From the NCBI GenBank assembly GCA_009783855.1, contig WRCO01000005.1, forward strand, positions 1 through 52,422: a DNA stretch of 52,422 bases. The letters are read 5' to 3'. Below, in pieces: positions 23,806-32,419 of this stretch; the first letter of the stretch is position 1; each line of letters starts with the position of its first letter. The position numbers and the translations under genes were made by a program. This DNA comes from Alphaproteobacteria bacterium (GTDB lineage: Bacteria; Pseudomonadota; Alphaproteobacteria; Rs-D84). Below the pieces are notes generated by a model, which was given only the letters and a program-made list of their open reading frames with translations, did not search any database and was not told where the DNA came from.

Positions 23806-26109
23806 CTATCTCCATGCCGGGGGAATTTCGATGGGTGTCCTGCTGATTTCTACGCCATGGTCGTCATAGATAATGTTGAAAATAGTGGTGGGCGGAAAAT
23901 CTTCTATGTTGCTTGAATTCTGGTACGTCCTCATGTTACTGCCGCCAAGCGACCATTTTTGATAAAGGAACTGCCTTTTACTGTCGATTTGTTCTTGGGT
24001 GTCCCCTGGAAGGACGGGATTATCAGGATTTCTTAAAGTCCGCGCCGATTGGGTTGTAATGTTGGGGCAATTCGCGAACGTCCTGTTGAACGCGCCGTTG
24101 AAGCCGTTTGCGTTGTTGACGGCGATGGGGATGCCGTGAATCCTGTCGAACAGTCCGTCGCCTATGCTGACCAGACTGCTGTTGTCTGCAAATGTCTCTT
24201 CAAATATACCTGCGCGCGGCTGGCCGGATATTCCGGAGAACAGGGCCCCGGGGACGCTGGTTATATTGGTATTTTGGAATGTGCCGGCAAACATCCAATC
24301 GGCCGTGGGACCAATGATGCTGGAAAATAAGCCCGACGGGATGCTTGTTATATTGGTGTCTCGGAATGTTTCACGAAACATGTCTCTGTTTGGCGGACCG
24401 GTGATGCCGCTGAACAAACCTGACGGGATGCTTGTTATATTTGTACCCATGAATGTTCCCATGAACATTCTGTCGCCCGCCGGGCCGGTGATTCCAGAGA
24501 ATAATCCCGTCGGGATGCTTGTTATATTAGTGCCCCAAAATGTTCGGAAAAACATTTCATATTGCGGTGCGCCGACGATTCCGTCGAACAGGCCCGACGG
24601 TATACTGCTCAGATTAGTGTCATAAAATGTTGCGCTGAACATACCTACGGCCGGCGGACCGCTTATTCCGGAAAACAGTCCGGCGGGTATGCTTGTCAGA
24701 CTGCTGTCGGAGAATGTGCCGTTGAACATATGTCGCGCCGGCGGACCGTTTATTCCGGAAAACAGTCCCGACGGCACGGTTAATAAAGGCGTCTCGTTGA
24801 ATGTATACAAAAACATTCTTTCCGCCGGCGGACCGTTTATCCCGGAAAACAGTCCTCCGGGTATGCTTGTTATACTCGTGCGACGGAATGTATCTTCGAA
24901 CATGCCTTCGGCCGGCGGACCGCTTATCCCGGAGAACAGGGTCACTGGAACCGGGCCGGTTAAACCAGGGTTGGTCCGGAATGTGCCAAGAAACATCCAG
25001 TCCGCCGGCGCGCCACTTATCCCGGAAAACAGACCGCCCGGGACGCTTGTTAGATTGGTGCGAAAGAATGTATGGGAAAACATACCTTCGGCCGGCGGGC
25101 CTTGGATTCCGGAAAACAGAGTCTCCGGGACGCTTGTTATATTGGTGTCGGCAAACGTCTCGTCGAACATCCAGGGCGCCGGCGCGCCGTTAATCCCATA
25201 GAACAGATTTCCCGGAATGCTTGTTATATTAGTGTTTCGGAATGTGCTGGCAAACAGCCACTCTGTCGGCGCTCCCTGTATGCGGGCAAACAGGTCTGCC
25301 GGAATGCTTGTTATATTGGTGTTTCGGAATGCACTTTCAAACATGTTGTCTACGGGTGCGCCCGTCATACTCTTGAAAAAAGTATTCGGGATGTATGTAA
25401 TGGGACTGTTTTCGAACAAACTGTTAAACCGGGGCGTATTCGCAAAACCGCCGCCGAAACGTATTGGAAATATTGCCGAGGGGTCGCCGCCGGTTTCGAC
25501 TATCCTGCGGCGCGTGCACAGCGTGGAATTCCAATGCCCCCCAAGGCCGATGGCTGCGGTGCCCCACGACCCTTCGTCTGAAGCATAACTTGTCGCGACG
25601 CCGCCAAATCCGATAACATAAGTTCCCGCCTGTTCATAAACGTGCGAATAGGTTACATTATTCGTGTTGTTCTTCAGATGCCGTACAATCAACCCATCGC
25701 CCCAGTCGATGATAAAAGCCCCGTATGCGGAAATTTCTATGTTGGCCTGAAACCCGGCGGGCACGGTCACCCTTATCCAGAATAGCGGTTCAAATCTTAT
25801 CCGGCTCAACGCCTCCAACACGCCAACAGTGTCTATCGCCTGTGTCGTGGCCAATTCATGTTCGCAATATTCCGATGTGGGCCTGTCGTTTAATACCTCG
25901 TTCGCCCTGTCTATCGCGCACAGCATGTATTTCACATTCGCCGCACGCGTCGGTTCGGCCCCGTCCGGCATCGGCAGAGACAGGTGCAGTCCCTCTAACT
26001 GTTTATTTATCGCCATATGTATGAATTCGACATTAGCAATCTGACCGGTGGCATCCGCGCCGCCGGCCAAAAAGATTACGGAAAATAAAGCGATGAATAT
26101 TCTTTTCAT
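23806..26109 (-). CDS. Secreted BspA-like protein with 15 tandem repeats of about 32 residues
   Basis: The 767-residue protein has a signal peptide (about 1-20). An N-terminal region near residues 125-175 (IDWGDG ... YSHVYEQAGTY) resembles the PKD-like domain seen in DUF285/BspA surface proteins. From about residue 220 to 670 come 15 repeats of the form NTNITSIPSGLFSGIxGPPAxxMFxxTF, a leucine-rich-like DUF285 unit. A short unique C-terminus follows. Such proteins bind host or bacterial surfaces in gut anaerobes and trichomonads. The repeats make the DNA repetitive at about 96 bp. It lies 14 bases after the collagen-like gene. Confidence 0.85.
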   Translation of the reverse strand: MKRIFIALFSVIFLAGGADATGQIANVEFIHMAINKQLEGLHLSLPMPDGAEPTRAANVKYMLCAIDRANEVLNDRPTSEYCEHELATTQAIDTVGVLEALSRIRFEPLFWIRVTVPAGFQANIEISAYGAFIIDWGDGLIVRHLKNNTNNVTYSHVYEQAGTYVIGFGGVATSYASDEGSWGTAAIGLGGHWNSTLCTRRRIVETGGDPSAIFPIRFGGGFANTPRFNSLFENSPITYIPNTFFKSMTGAPVDNMFESAFRNTNITSIPADLFARIQGAPTEWLFASTFRNTNITSIPGNLFYGINGAPAPWMFDETFADTNITSVPETLFSGIQGPPAEGMFSHTFFRTNLTSVPGGLFSGISGAPADWMFLGTFRTNPGLTGPVPVTLFSGISGPPAEGMFEDTFRRTSITSIPGGLFSGINGPPAERMFLYTFNETPLLTVPSGLFSGINGPPARHMFNGTFSDSSLTSIPAGLFSGISGPPAVGMFSATFYDTNLSSIPSGLFDGIVGAPQYEMFFRTFWGTNITSIPTGLFSGITGPAGDRMFMGTFMGTNITSIPSGLFSGITGPPNRDMFRETFRDTNITSIPSGLFSSIIGPTADWMFAGTFQNTNITSVPGALFSGISGQPRAGIFEETFADNSSLVSIGDGLFDRIHGIPIAVNNANGFNGAFNRTFANCPNITTQSARTLRNPDNPVLPGDTQEQIDSKRQFLYQKWSLGGSNMRTYQNSSNIEDFPPTTIFNIIYDDHGVEISRTPIEIPPAWR

Positions 26110-26123
26110 ATCACTCCAAAGCC

Positions 26124-27692
26124 TTACGGTAATGGCGGTGTCGAAACATGCAGGACGCCTCCAAAGTGATACGCCGTGGTGAAATTGCCAAGGTTTGACC
26201 CGGCGCCCGCGTTCAGCGGCGGCCTGTTCCTTATAAAGTCAAGTTCCGTGGTGTCCGCCTGGGTCCAATTCGGTTGTATGGACGGCCCCTGTGGCCCTTC
26301 GGGTCCCATTAAATCTTCAAGCAAGACTATGCTCTGCCATTCGGAATCCGAATCGGCGTACCGCCATTCTATGCTCTCGTCACCTGCTCGAATTTCTACC
26401 TCTCTGCCGTCTTCTCCGACAGACCCGACCACACACGGTCCCCATCCGGGTGTCCCGCCTTCGGTTATCCAGGCCTGGAAACCAGACAGCTCGTTATATT
26501 CGCAGGGTTGAATTCTTGCAGATTCACCCGCCGCACCTTGTTCGCCCGGCTCACCCGGTTCGCCCGACTCTCCCTGAGGACCTTGCGGGCCTTGCGGACC
26601 TGTTATGTCTGCAATAGAAATTATAGGATATGACTCTGTCCCTCCGGCATACCGCCATTCTATATAGTATTCGCTTGTGTGGATTTCCACCTCTCTGCCG
26701 TCAAGCCCTGCCGGACCTGCGGGCCCTTCGGGGCCTTGTGGACCTTCCGTGCCATCAGCACCCGCCGGACCTGCCGGGCCGTCGGCGCCATCTTCCCCGC
26801 GAACCGCTGTCAAACAGGGGCCCCATCCGGGCGTGCCGCCTTCGCTTATCCAAATCTGGACGCCTGACTGTCCTTCATGGGTACATACATTGGTTCTTGC
26901 CGCTTCGCCTGCGTCACCTTGTGGGCCAGCGGGACCTTCCGGACCTGCCGGGCCTTGTGGGCCATCCGCGCCTGCTGGGCCTGCCGGACCCGCTGGACCT
27001 GCCGGGCCATCTGCGCCTGCTGGACCTGCCGGGCCCGCTGGACCTGCCGGGCCTTCGGGACCTTGCGGCCCCTCTGCGCCTGCTGGGCCTGCCGGGCCTT
27101 CGGGACCTATCGGACCCTGTGGGCCATCAGCGCCTGCTGGGCCTGCCGGACCCGCCGGACCTTGTGAGCCTTCCCCGCCATCAGCCCCCGCCGGACCTGC
27201 CGGACCTTGTGGACCTTCCGCACCTGCTGGCCCCGCCGGGCCTGTCGGACCTGTCGGACCTATTGGACCCGCCGGGCCTGCCGGACCCGCTGGACCTGCC
27301 GGACCTGCCGAGCCTGCCGGGCCTTGCACACAGTCTGTATCAGTTATGCATACACGACTGCCGTCACCCTGCGCACGCAGATAATCATAAACCGAAGAAC
27401 GGCGGGCCTCTGGCGATATCGCCCGCGACGGTGGCGCCACAGACCGCGGTGCCGATGTCGCGGCGCGCGCCGCACCCGGCTGAACCGCAGAGGAACGAAC
27501 CGCCGATTGCGCGCCGGCGGACGCCGCGCGCGTCATCGCGGGGGACACCGTGTCGGATGGCGTTCGGGTTGCAGTGCCGGCCGGTACGCTTGCGCTGCCC
27601 ACGCGCATCGCTGCCATTGATGCGTCCGCGCTTTGCATGCCTGCGAACACAGACATACAGACCATTATCTTGAAAAAAGTTCCGCTTTTCAT
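26124..27692 (-). CDS. Secreted collagen-like protein
   Basis: The 522-residue protein has a signal peptide (about 1-24), an Ala/Arg/Ser-rich stretch, and a long Gly-X-Y collagen-like region (about 125-250, mainly GPAGPAG and GPQGPAG). Two copies of a 24-residue module with [12 protein letters not shown] or [12 protein letters not shown] follow, interleaved with more Gly-X-Y and two EVEI-type modules ([17 protein letters not shown] and [17 protein letters not shown]). The C-terminus is short and unique. Triple-helical stalks like this project adhesins from the cell. I chose the ATG at 27692 for its GGGAGAGAG site. It follows the two beta-barrel genes in the same direction. Confidence 0.88.
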   Translation of the reverse strand: MKSGTFFKIMVCMSVFAGMQSADASMAAMRVGSASVPAGTATRTPSDTVSPAMTRAASAGAQSAVRSSAVQPGAARAATSAPRSVAPPSRAISPEARRSSVYDYLRAQGDGSRVCITDTDCVQGPAGSAGPAGPAGPAGPAGPIGPTGPTGPAGPAGAEGPQGPAGPAGADGGEGSQGPAGPAGPAGADGPQGPIGPEGPAGPAGAEGPQGPEGPAGPAGPAGPAGADGPAGPAGPAGPAGADGPQGPAGPEGPAGPQGDAGEAARTNVCTHEGQSGVQIWISEGGTPGWGPCLTAVRGEDGADGPAGPAGADGTEGPQGPEGPAGPAGLDGREVEIHTSEYYIEWRYAGGTESYPIISIADITGPQGPQGPQGESGEPGEPGEQGAAGESARIQPCEYNELSGFQAWITEGGTPGWGPCVVGSVGEDGREVEIRAGDESIEWRYADSDSEWQSIVLLEDLMGPEGPQGPSIQPNWTQADTTELDFIRNRPPLNAGAGSNLGNFTTAYHFGGVLHVSTPPLP

Positions 27693-27720
27693 TCTCTCTC
27701 CCTTTCTTATTTGCTGTCCA

Positions 27721-28737
27721 TCAGAATGCGTGCACCAATCCAAGGCTTATGGAATGGTTCATGACCCAACCAATATTGTTGGTGAAAGTCTGCACCTCTC
27801 CGGCGATGGGAACATATTGCGTATATTTCATTTCGCCCGCGTTGAACAAGCTGAACCTGTATCCGATGTCAAGGAACAGTTCTCCCGTAACACGGGTCCT
27901 ATACCCGGCCATAATCGACGGCATCACCGACAAGTTTACATTATGCTGTTTGGTATCGGGAAAGCCTTCGACCCAGACGCGCGGCACCGCAAATCCGATC
28001 CCGGCGCCGGCATAAAGCCATCCCCAATCCCACGCGTCGGTATTGTACACAGCGCTTGCCAAAATAAACGGCGCATTAAGCCCAAGGTTGTAACAATCGC
28101 CTTGGTCGCAATTCCTGTAATTGTATTCAAGCAGGTATCCGACTTCCACTTCGGCCGACCAGTTTGGGTTCAATATATGTCCGACGAAACCGGATACGCC
28201 CATGTGGTGCGCGCCGCTGTGGCTTATGGTGTCGCAAGTGCTGTACCCGCCGACTATTTCACAATCAAGCCCCATGTCATGACGCTCTTTGAAGAACGCA
28301 AAATTCTGTGTAAAACGCATACCCATATACCAATTGAAAACCTGCGGCGGCCCCGGGTCAAAACGCGGTTCCAAGAAAACGGGCGGAGGTGGCGGCGGCG
28401 GCGCTTCGGGCACCGGCGGCGGCGGACACGGTTGTGCCGGCGGGCACGGCGGTGGTGGTGGTGGTGGTGGCGGCGGGCACGGCGGCGGCGGTGGTGGCGG
28501 CGGCGGAGGTGGCGGCGCCTGTTCCACAATCGTGACCGGGGTGACATTCACCACGCAATTTGGGCACGGCACAGTGCGTTCCCGAGCAACCGATATATTC
28601 TGGACGAAATTCGTGCTGTGCTGTGAATTTATTTGCGGCTGGCCAAGGTGGTTCACCCGGACAGACGCCGCCGCGGGCGTATCGAGAAACAAAAGCGCAC
28701 CCGGCACCCCAAGTATTAATTTAACGAATTTATTCAT
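27721..28737 (-). CDS. Outer-membrane beta-barrel protein with polyproline region, copy 2
   Basis: The 338-residue protein has a signal peptide (about 1-23), a short conserved segment with [18 protein letters not shown], and a polyproline run with cysteines (about 75-125). An OmpA-like beta-barrel of about 200 residues follows and ends in LGLVHAF, the terminal phenylalanine being the Bam recognition signal. It is a tandem paralogue of the protein at 28857, with matching barrels and N-termini. The ribosome site AGGAGTG lies 8 bases before the ATG and is identical in both copies. A polyproline rod between signal and barrel is unusual; it may cross the periplasm or the cell wall. Confidence 0.82.
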   Translation of the reverse strand: MNKFVKLILGVPGALLFLDTPAAASVRVNHLGQPQINSQHSTNFVQNISVARERTVPCPNCVVNVTPVTIVEQAPPPPPPPPPPPPCPPPPPPPPPPCPPAQPCPPPPVPEAPPPPPPPVFLEPRFDPGPPQVFNWYMGMRFTQNFAFFKERHDMGLDCEIVGGYSTCDTISHSGAHHMGVSGFVGHILNPNWSAEVEVGYLLEYNYRNCDQGDCYNLGLNAPFILASAVYNTDAWDWGWLYAGAGIGFAVPRVWVEGFPDTKQHNVNLSVMPSIMAGYRTRVTGELFLDIGYRFSLFNAGEMKYTQYVPIAGEVQTFTNNIGWVMNHSISLGLVHAF

Positions 28738-28856
28738 GCCATTCACTCCTGTGCTTAATAGGAACATTATACTATAAATCAAAACCCAATAAAAGTAAAA
28801 ATCGCATAACTGGATTAAAAATAGGTTTCGTTAAATCATTTTCGGAAAACTATTTT

Positions 28857-29993
28857 CTAAAACGCGTACACCAGTCCAAGGCTTATGGAATGATTCATCA
28901 CCCAACCGATTTTGTTGGAAAATGTTTCCATATTCCCGGCGACTTCGGCATTATGCCGCATTTCGTCGACGTTGAACAGGCCAAGCCTGTATCCGAAATC
29001 AAAAAACCATGCGTCTGAAATTCTGGTCCGGTATCCGGCCATAACAGACGGCATCAACGACAGGTTGGTGTTGGACCGCGTGCCGTCCGGAAAGTCTTTG
29101 ACCGAAAGCTCTGGCGCTGCGACCCCGATTCCGGCGCCAAAGTAAAGCCATCCCCAATCCCGCGCGTTGGTGTTGTATACCGCGCTTGCCACCGCAAACG
29201 GCGTCGCAAGCCCGATGGTATAGCAACCGCCATGACTGCAATTTCTGTGACTGTATTCAAACAGGTGTCCGATTTCCATCTCGACGGACCAGTTCGGGGT
29301 CAAAATGTGCCCGATAAAACCGGAAGCACCCAATTGATACCCGCCGGTGTGGTCTGTGGCGGAACATGTGGCACATCCGGTCCCCGCGTCATGACGCTCT
29401 TTGAAGAATGTGAAATTCTGAACAAAGCGCGCGCCGGCATACCAACGAAAATACGAACGCTCTCCGTCAAATTTTGGCTCCCTTGCAACCGACGGCGGTG
29501 GTGGCGGGCATGGTTTCGCTTTCGGGCATTTTGGCGCCGGTGAAGGCGGCGGGCAAACGGTCTGGGGCGGGCAATCGGGTACGGGCGGCGGTGGCGGGCA
29601 AACGGTCTGGGGCGGACAATCGGGTACAGGCGGAGGCGGAGGACACTGCGGCGCCGGCGGACATGGCGGAGGCGGCGGGCAGATTGTTTGCGGCGGACAG
29701 ACCGGCGGCGGCGGACACGGCGGTGCGGACGGACATGCCACCGGCTGTGGCGCGGGCGGCGAAGGCGGCGGCGGCGCCTGTTCTACAATCGTTACCGGAG
29801 TGACATTCACCACACAATCGGGACAAGGCGCCGCACGCTCTCGATTAATCGAAATACTCTTTACGAAATTTGTGCTGTGCTGTGAATTTATTTGCACCTG
29901 GCCGGGATCCACCCGGACAGAAGCCGTGGCGTGGACGCCTGAAACCAAAAGCATGCTTGACAAACCAAGCATTAATGCAATGAATCTTTTCAT
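28857..29993 (-). CDS. Outer-membrane beta-barrel protein with polyproline region, copy 1
   Basis: The 378-residue paralogue of the downstream gene has a signal peptide, [18 protein letters not shown], a longer Pro/Cys-rich region (about 75-165) of repeated CPPPPPVPDCPPQTV units, and a barrel ending in LGLVYAF. I used the ATG at 29993; the GTG three codons upstream lies too close to AGGAG. A good promoter (TTGTCT, 17 bases, TATAAT, reading leftward near 30011-30040) precedes it. The repeated CPPQTV units suggest recent expansion by slippage or unequal exchange. Confidence 0.82.
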   Translation of the reverse strand: MKRFIALMLGLSSMLLVSGVHATASVRVDPGQVQINSQHSTNFVKSISINRERAAPCPDCVVNVTPVTIVEQAPPPPSPPAPQPVACPSAPPCPPPPVCPPQTICPPPPPCPPAPQCPPPPPVPDCPPQTVCPPPPPVPDCPPQTVCPPPSPAPKCPKAKPCPPPPPSVAREPKFDGERSYFRWYAGARFVQNFTFFKERHDAGTGCATCSATDHTGGYQLGASGFIGHILTPNWSVEMEIGHLFEYSHRNCSHGGCYTIGLATPFAVASAVYNTNARDWGWLYFGAGIGVAAPELSVKDFPDGTRSNTNLSLMPSVMAGYRTRISDAWFFDFGYRLGLFNVDEMRHNAEVAGNMETFSNKIGWVMNHSISLGLVYAF

Positions 29994-30060
29994 ACCATTC
30001 ACTCCTGTACGATTATATACAGGAAATTATATTTTAAGACAAGGGGATAATCAGCAAACA

Positions 30061-30085
30061 AAAACCGGGCGGTCGCCCGGTTTTT
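30061..30085 (-). terminator. Intrinsic terminator of carD
   Basis: AAAACCGGGCG and CGCCCGGTTTTT form a long perfect stem directly after the carD stop codon. The A-run and T-run make it potentially bidirectional. Confidence 0.85.
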
Positions 30086-30647
30086 ATTTTTCTTCTTCGA
30101 CTTCGACTTCTTCCGGCCCGTCTTCTTCGGCCGCGTTAAGGTCGATTTCTTTCGGCACGCCAAGTATGTTTTCGATTTTATCAACCGCATCGTCAAGTTC
30201 GATTTTATGAAGCACCGCAAATTCCTGCGCCATGCGTTCAAGCGCGCGCATATAAAGCCCGCGGCCGGAAAAGGTCATGGTGTCGGACGCCGACCGGCGT
30301 TGCAAATCGCGGACGACTTCGGCCAATTTCATCGGGTCGCCGGAATTGATATTTTCTTCGTAAACCGCGGCGCGGCGTGCCCAGATAAGGCGTTTCGCAC
30401 CCGCGGCGCGTTTCGCGCTTTCGATGGCTTCGTCCATTTTTTTCGCGGTGACAAGCGGGCGAAGGCCGGATATTTCCGCACGGTCAAGCGGCACGCGCAA
30501 AGTCATGTTGTTCTGTTCGAAATTGATGACAATCATCTGTATTTTTTGTCCCGCGATTACCTGTTCTTCGACGCGCGCGACCTTTCCGACGCCCTGGGTC
30601 GGATATACGACGAACTGTCCGTTCTTGAACTCAAGTTTTTTTGGCAC
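30084..30647 (-). CDS. carD: CarD/CdnL-family RNA polymerase-binding regulator
   Basis: CarD proteins bind the beta subunit of RNA polymerase and stabilise open complexes, notably at rRNA promoters. The 187-residue protein has the N-terminal Tudor-like RNAP-interaction domain (FKNGQFVVYPTQGVGKVARVEE, LRVPLDRAEISGLRPLV). A helical C-terminal DNA-binding domain follows (WARRAAVYEENINSGDPMKLAEVVRDL), then a short acidic tail. I set the start at the GTG at 30647, 6 bases after AAAGGGG; a TTG two codons upstream is too close to that site. A TATAAT box precedes it. Confidence 0.93.
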   Translation of the reverse strand: MPKKLEFKNGQFVVYPTQGVGKVARVEEQVIAGQKIQMIVINFEQNNMTLRVPLDRAEISGLRPLVTAKKMDEAIESAKRAAGAKRLIWARRAAVYEENINSGDPMKLAEVVRDLQRRSASDTMTFSGRGLYMRALERMAQEFAVLHKIELDDAVDKIENILGVPKEIDLNAAEEDGPEEVEVEEEK

Positions 30648-30728
30648 GACCAACCCCTTTCGATTCGTCTCTCTCGATATTTCGGATTATATCATAAAAA
30701 GAGCGATTTTCAACTTTTCGGCTGATTT

Positions 30729-31196
30729 TTATTGTCCGAGTCCGGCGGGCGTAAACCGCCCCACGTTGTTTATAAGCTCTTGCAGCATATTAAGTTCGAT
30801 TTCCGCCGGTATCGGCGTCGAGCCGGCGGCGATTCGCGCGTCGGGCAAATCTTCATCGCGAAGGATTCGTGTTTTTGTGACCCTGCCGCCACTTGCCGCG
30901 CCGGAGGCGCCGGGCGAAGGCGGGTCTATCCATGCAAGCAAGACCGTGCGGTTATCCCATGTCAGCGGAAGCGGCCCGCGAAGATTTTCCGTCGCGCCGT
31001 AATATATCCAGACCAAGGGCCCGTGTACCGTTCTTGCCTGTGGGCTTCCGAATCGCTCTTCAAGGTCGGCGACCGTCCGAACCTTTGCAATCTGTTCTTC
31101 CAAATCGTGCGGAAAAACGTATCCGCGTTGCCGGGTTTGAAAAGTGCACGCGGCAAGCGCGGCGGCGGCGATAAAAATGACAAGTATGTTTTTCAT
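30729..31196 (-). CDS. BamE/SmpA-OmlA-like outer-membrane lipoprotein
   Basis: The 155-residue protein has a lipoprotein signal with lipobox LAAC (cysteine near residue 17). A SmpA/OmlA domain follows: GYVFPHDLEEQIAKVRTVADLEERFGSP then VWIYYGATE. BamE helps the BAM complex insert beta-barrel proteins. The C-terminal 60 residues are not typical of BamE and are Gly/Ala/Ser-rich. A TAGAAT box ends 7 bases before the ATG and no ribosome site is visible, so the mRNA may be leaderless. Confidence 0.78.
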   Translation of the reverse strand: MKNILVIFIAAAALAACTFQTRQRGYVFPHDLEEQIAKVRTVADLEERFGSPQARTVHGPLVWIYYGATENLRGPLPLTWDNRTVLLAWIDPPSPGASGAASGGRVTKTRILRDEDLPDARIAAGSTPIPAEIELNMLQELINNVGRFTPAGLGQ

Positions 31197-31246
31197 GCCG
31201 GGATTCTATACGCATTTTCCGGCAAAAGAAAGAAGATTTTATCGTC

Positions 31247-31651
31247 TTATTTAATGTTCTGATTTTTTATGTCCGCCGCATATTTGAACGGAGCCGGAAC
31301 AACCTCGTTTTGCGGACGCCACAGATGAAGGCAATATTCTTGAATATTCACATACTTTGATTTCGGAGGATGGTATTGGATTGCTATTTCTTCTTCGGTG
31401 AAAAACAAATCTTTTACAAAACACATTTCTTCCCAAGTCGGACAGCGGGGCGCATCGCCGTCGCTTGTATTGACCGTGACGGACAGGTGGTCCCAGCCGT
31501 TGTTTTCATCAACTATTACGGTAAGCGTCACCGACGACGATTTCACAGGAATCCGATACGCGGATATCCCCAACGAATTCATGGCGGGCATAACCGCACT
31601 GACTGAACGATTCAGTTTGTATTTATTTACGTAAGTATTATCTTTTTTCAT
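31247..31651 (-). CDS. DUF7694-like protein, phage-associated family
   Basis: The 134-residue protein contains a run of conserved blocks: GWDHLSVTV, APRCPTWEEMCFVKDLFF, HPPKSKYVN and YCLHLWRP. I associate these with a small uncharacterised family frequent in phages and mobile elements (DUF7694, recalled from memory and unverified). No signal peptide is present. It has its own promoter and a short hairpin (CGCCCA/TGGGCG) just before the ATG that could restrict translation. No phage structural genes are nearby. Confidence 0.6.
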   Translation of the reverse strand: MKKDNTYVNKYKLNRSVSAVMPAMNSLGISAYRIPVKSSSVTLTVIVDENNGWDHLSVTVNTSDGDAPRCPTWEEMCFVKDLFFTEEEIAIQYHPPKSKYVNIQEYCLHLWRPQNEVVPAPFKYAADIKNQNIK

Positions 31652-31678
31652 ATTCGCCCATGTTTATTTCTTGGGCGC

Positions 31679-31706
31679 ATTATAGTACAAAAACACAGAT
31701 TGTCAA
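31679..31706 (-). promoter_or_regulatory. Promoter of the DUF7694-like gene
   Basis: On the minus strand, TTGACA (31706-31701), 16 bases, TATAAT (31684-31679). Confidence 0.7.
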
Positions 31707-31726
31707 GCGTGTAAATCGCCCCCGCT

Positions 31727-32416
31727 TTATCTATAGCGATAGCCTCGGCGGCTTTCCCAACGCGCCTGTGCGGCGGTAAGCAGCGCTTCGCGATGTTTCG
31801 GGGAAATGACATACGTCACCGTTTCTATGCCCACAAGTCTTGTAAAGTCTTTTTGAAAGTCATAACTTTTGTCTTCTTCCGCCTTTCTTTGCGATTCCGA
31901 AAGATTCGGCCGGCCGTTGATAAACCAATCTATGTCTTCCGGCGCGAATCCGTAAATCACACCGTAAAGAAAGCCAAGTATGTTATCAATCTTTACATCA
32001 ATGTCCGCCAATTCAAGATTCAGTTTTTTTATCTTCCCCGCTTCCGCTTTTAATTTTCTTTTTACCGCCGGCGCTTTGCGCAAAATTATTCTTTCTATCG
32101 CTGCTTTTTCAATGCCGTATAAATCCTTGTACTCTGGCATGTTTTTCGTACTTTCCGGGAACACGTGGTAAAAAGTCAATTCATGGATTGGCCTTTCGTA
32201 ATCCTGCGGCGCCATATTTTTCGGCAATTTGTAATCGTAATGCAATTTTATGGGCAATTCGACGCCGATGCCGACAAGATAATCGGAAAGCATTTTGGAC
32301 GACGAATAGAATCCGGATACGGGATACCACATATAATCGCAAGCCCCCCTGTTCCGACGGTAATCAAAAGAATCATTGATTAATTTATTTATGATTGAAA
32401 GCGGTTCTTTGCTCAT
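31727..32416 (-). CDS. Protein of unknown function at the end of the nifJ operon
   Basis: The 229-residue protein is soluble, rich in charged residues and mostly helical. A coiled-coil-like stretch (KRKLKAEAGKIKKLNLELADIDVKID, near 118-145) is followed by IDWFINGRPNLSESQRKAEEDKSYDF. It starts 3 bases after the stop codon of the nifJ C-terminal gene, which suggests translational coupling. No ribosome site outside that gene is needed. I recognise no family. The coupling is the only clue to its role. Confidence 0.7.
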   Translation of the reverse strand: MSKEPLSIINKLINDSFDYRRNRGACDYMWYPVSGFYSSSKMLSDYLVGIGVELPIKLHYDYKLPKNMAPQDYERPIHELTFYHVFPESTKNMPEYKDLYGIEKAAIERIILRKAPAVKRKLKAEAGKIKKLNLELADIDVKIDNILGFLYGVIYGFAPEDIDWFINGRPNLSESQRKAEEDKSYDFQKDFTRLVGIETVTYVISPKHREALLTAAQARWESRRGYRYR

Positions 32417-32419
32417 ACC

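Noticed and set aside
23900-25500. Regular DNA repeat of about 96 bp that could suggest a CRISPR array
   Set aside because: The unit encodes an in-frame 32-residue protein repeat with diverged copies; there are no constant direct repeats with unrelated spacers.
26677-27384. Long plus-strand frame opposite the collagen-like gene, rich in Gly-Pro-Ala
   Set aside because: It is the reverse reading of Gly-X-Y repeats (GGN CCN codons), with no start site and no unique sequence; the minus-strand gene has a signal peptide and ribosome site.
28289-28777. Glycine-rich plus-strand frame over the polyproline region
   Set aside because: Antisense of CCN-rich proline codons; lacks a ribosome site and the beta-barrel gene on the other strand is clearly real.
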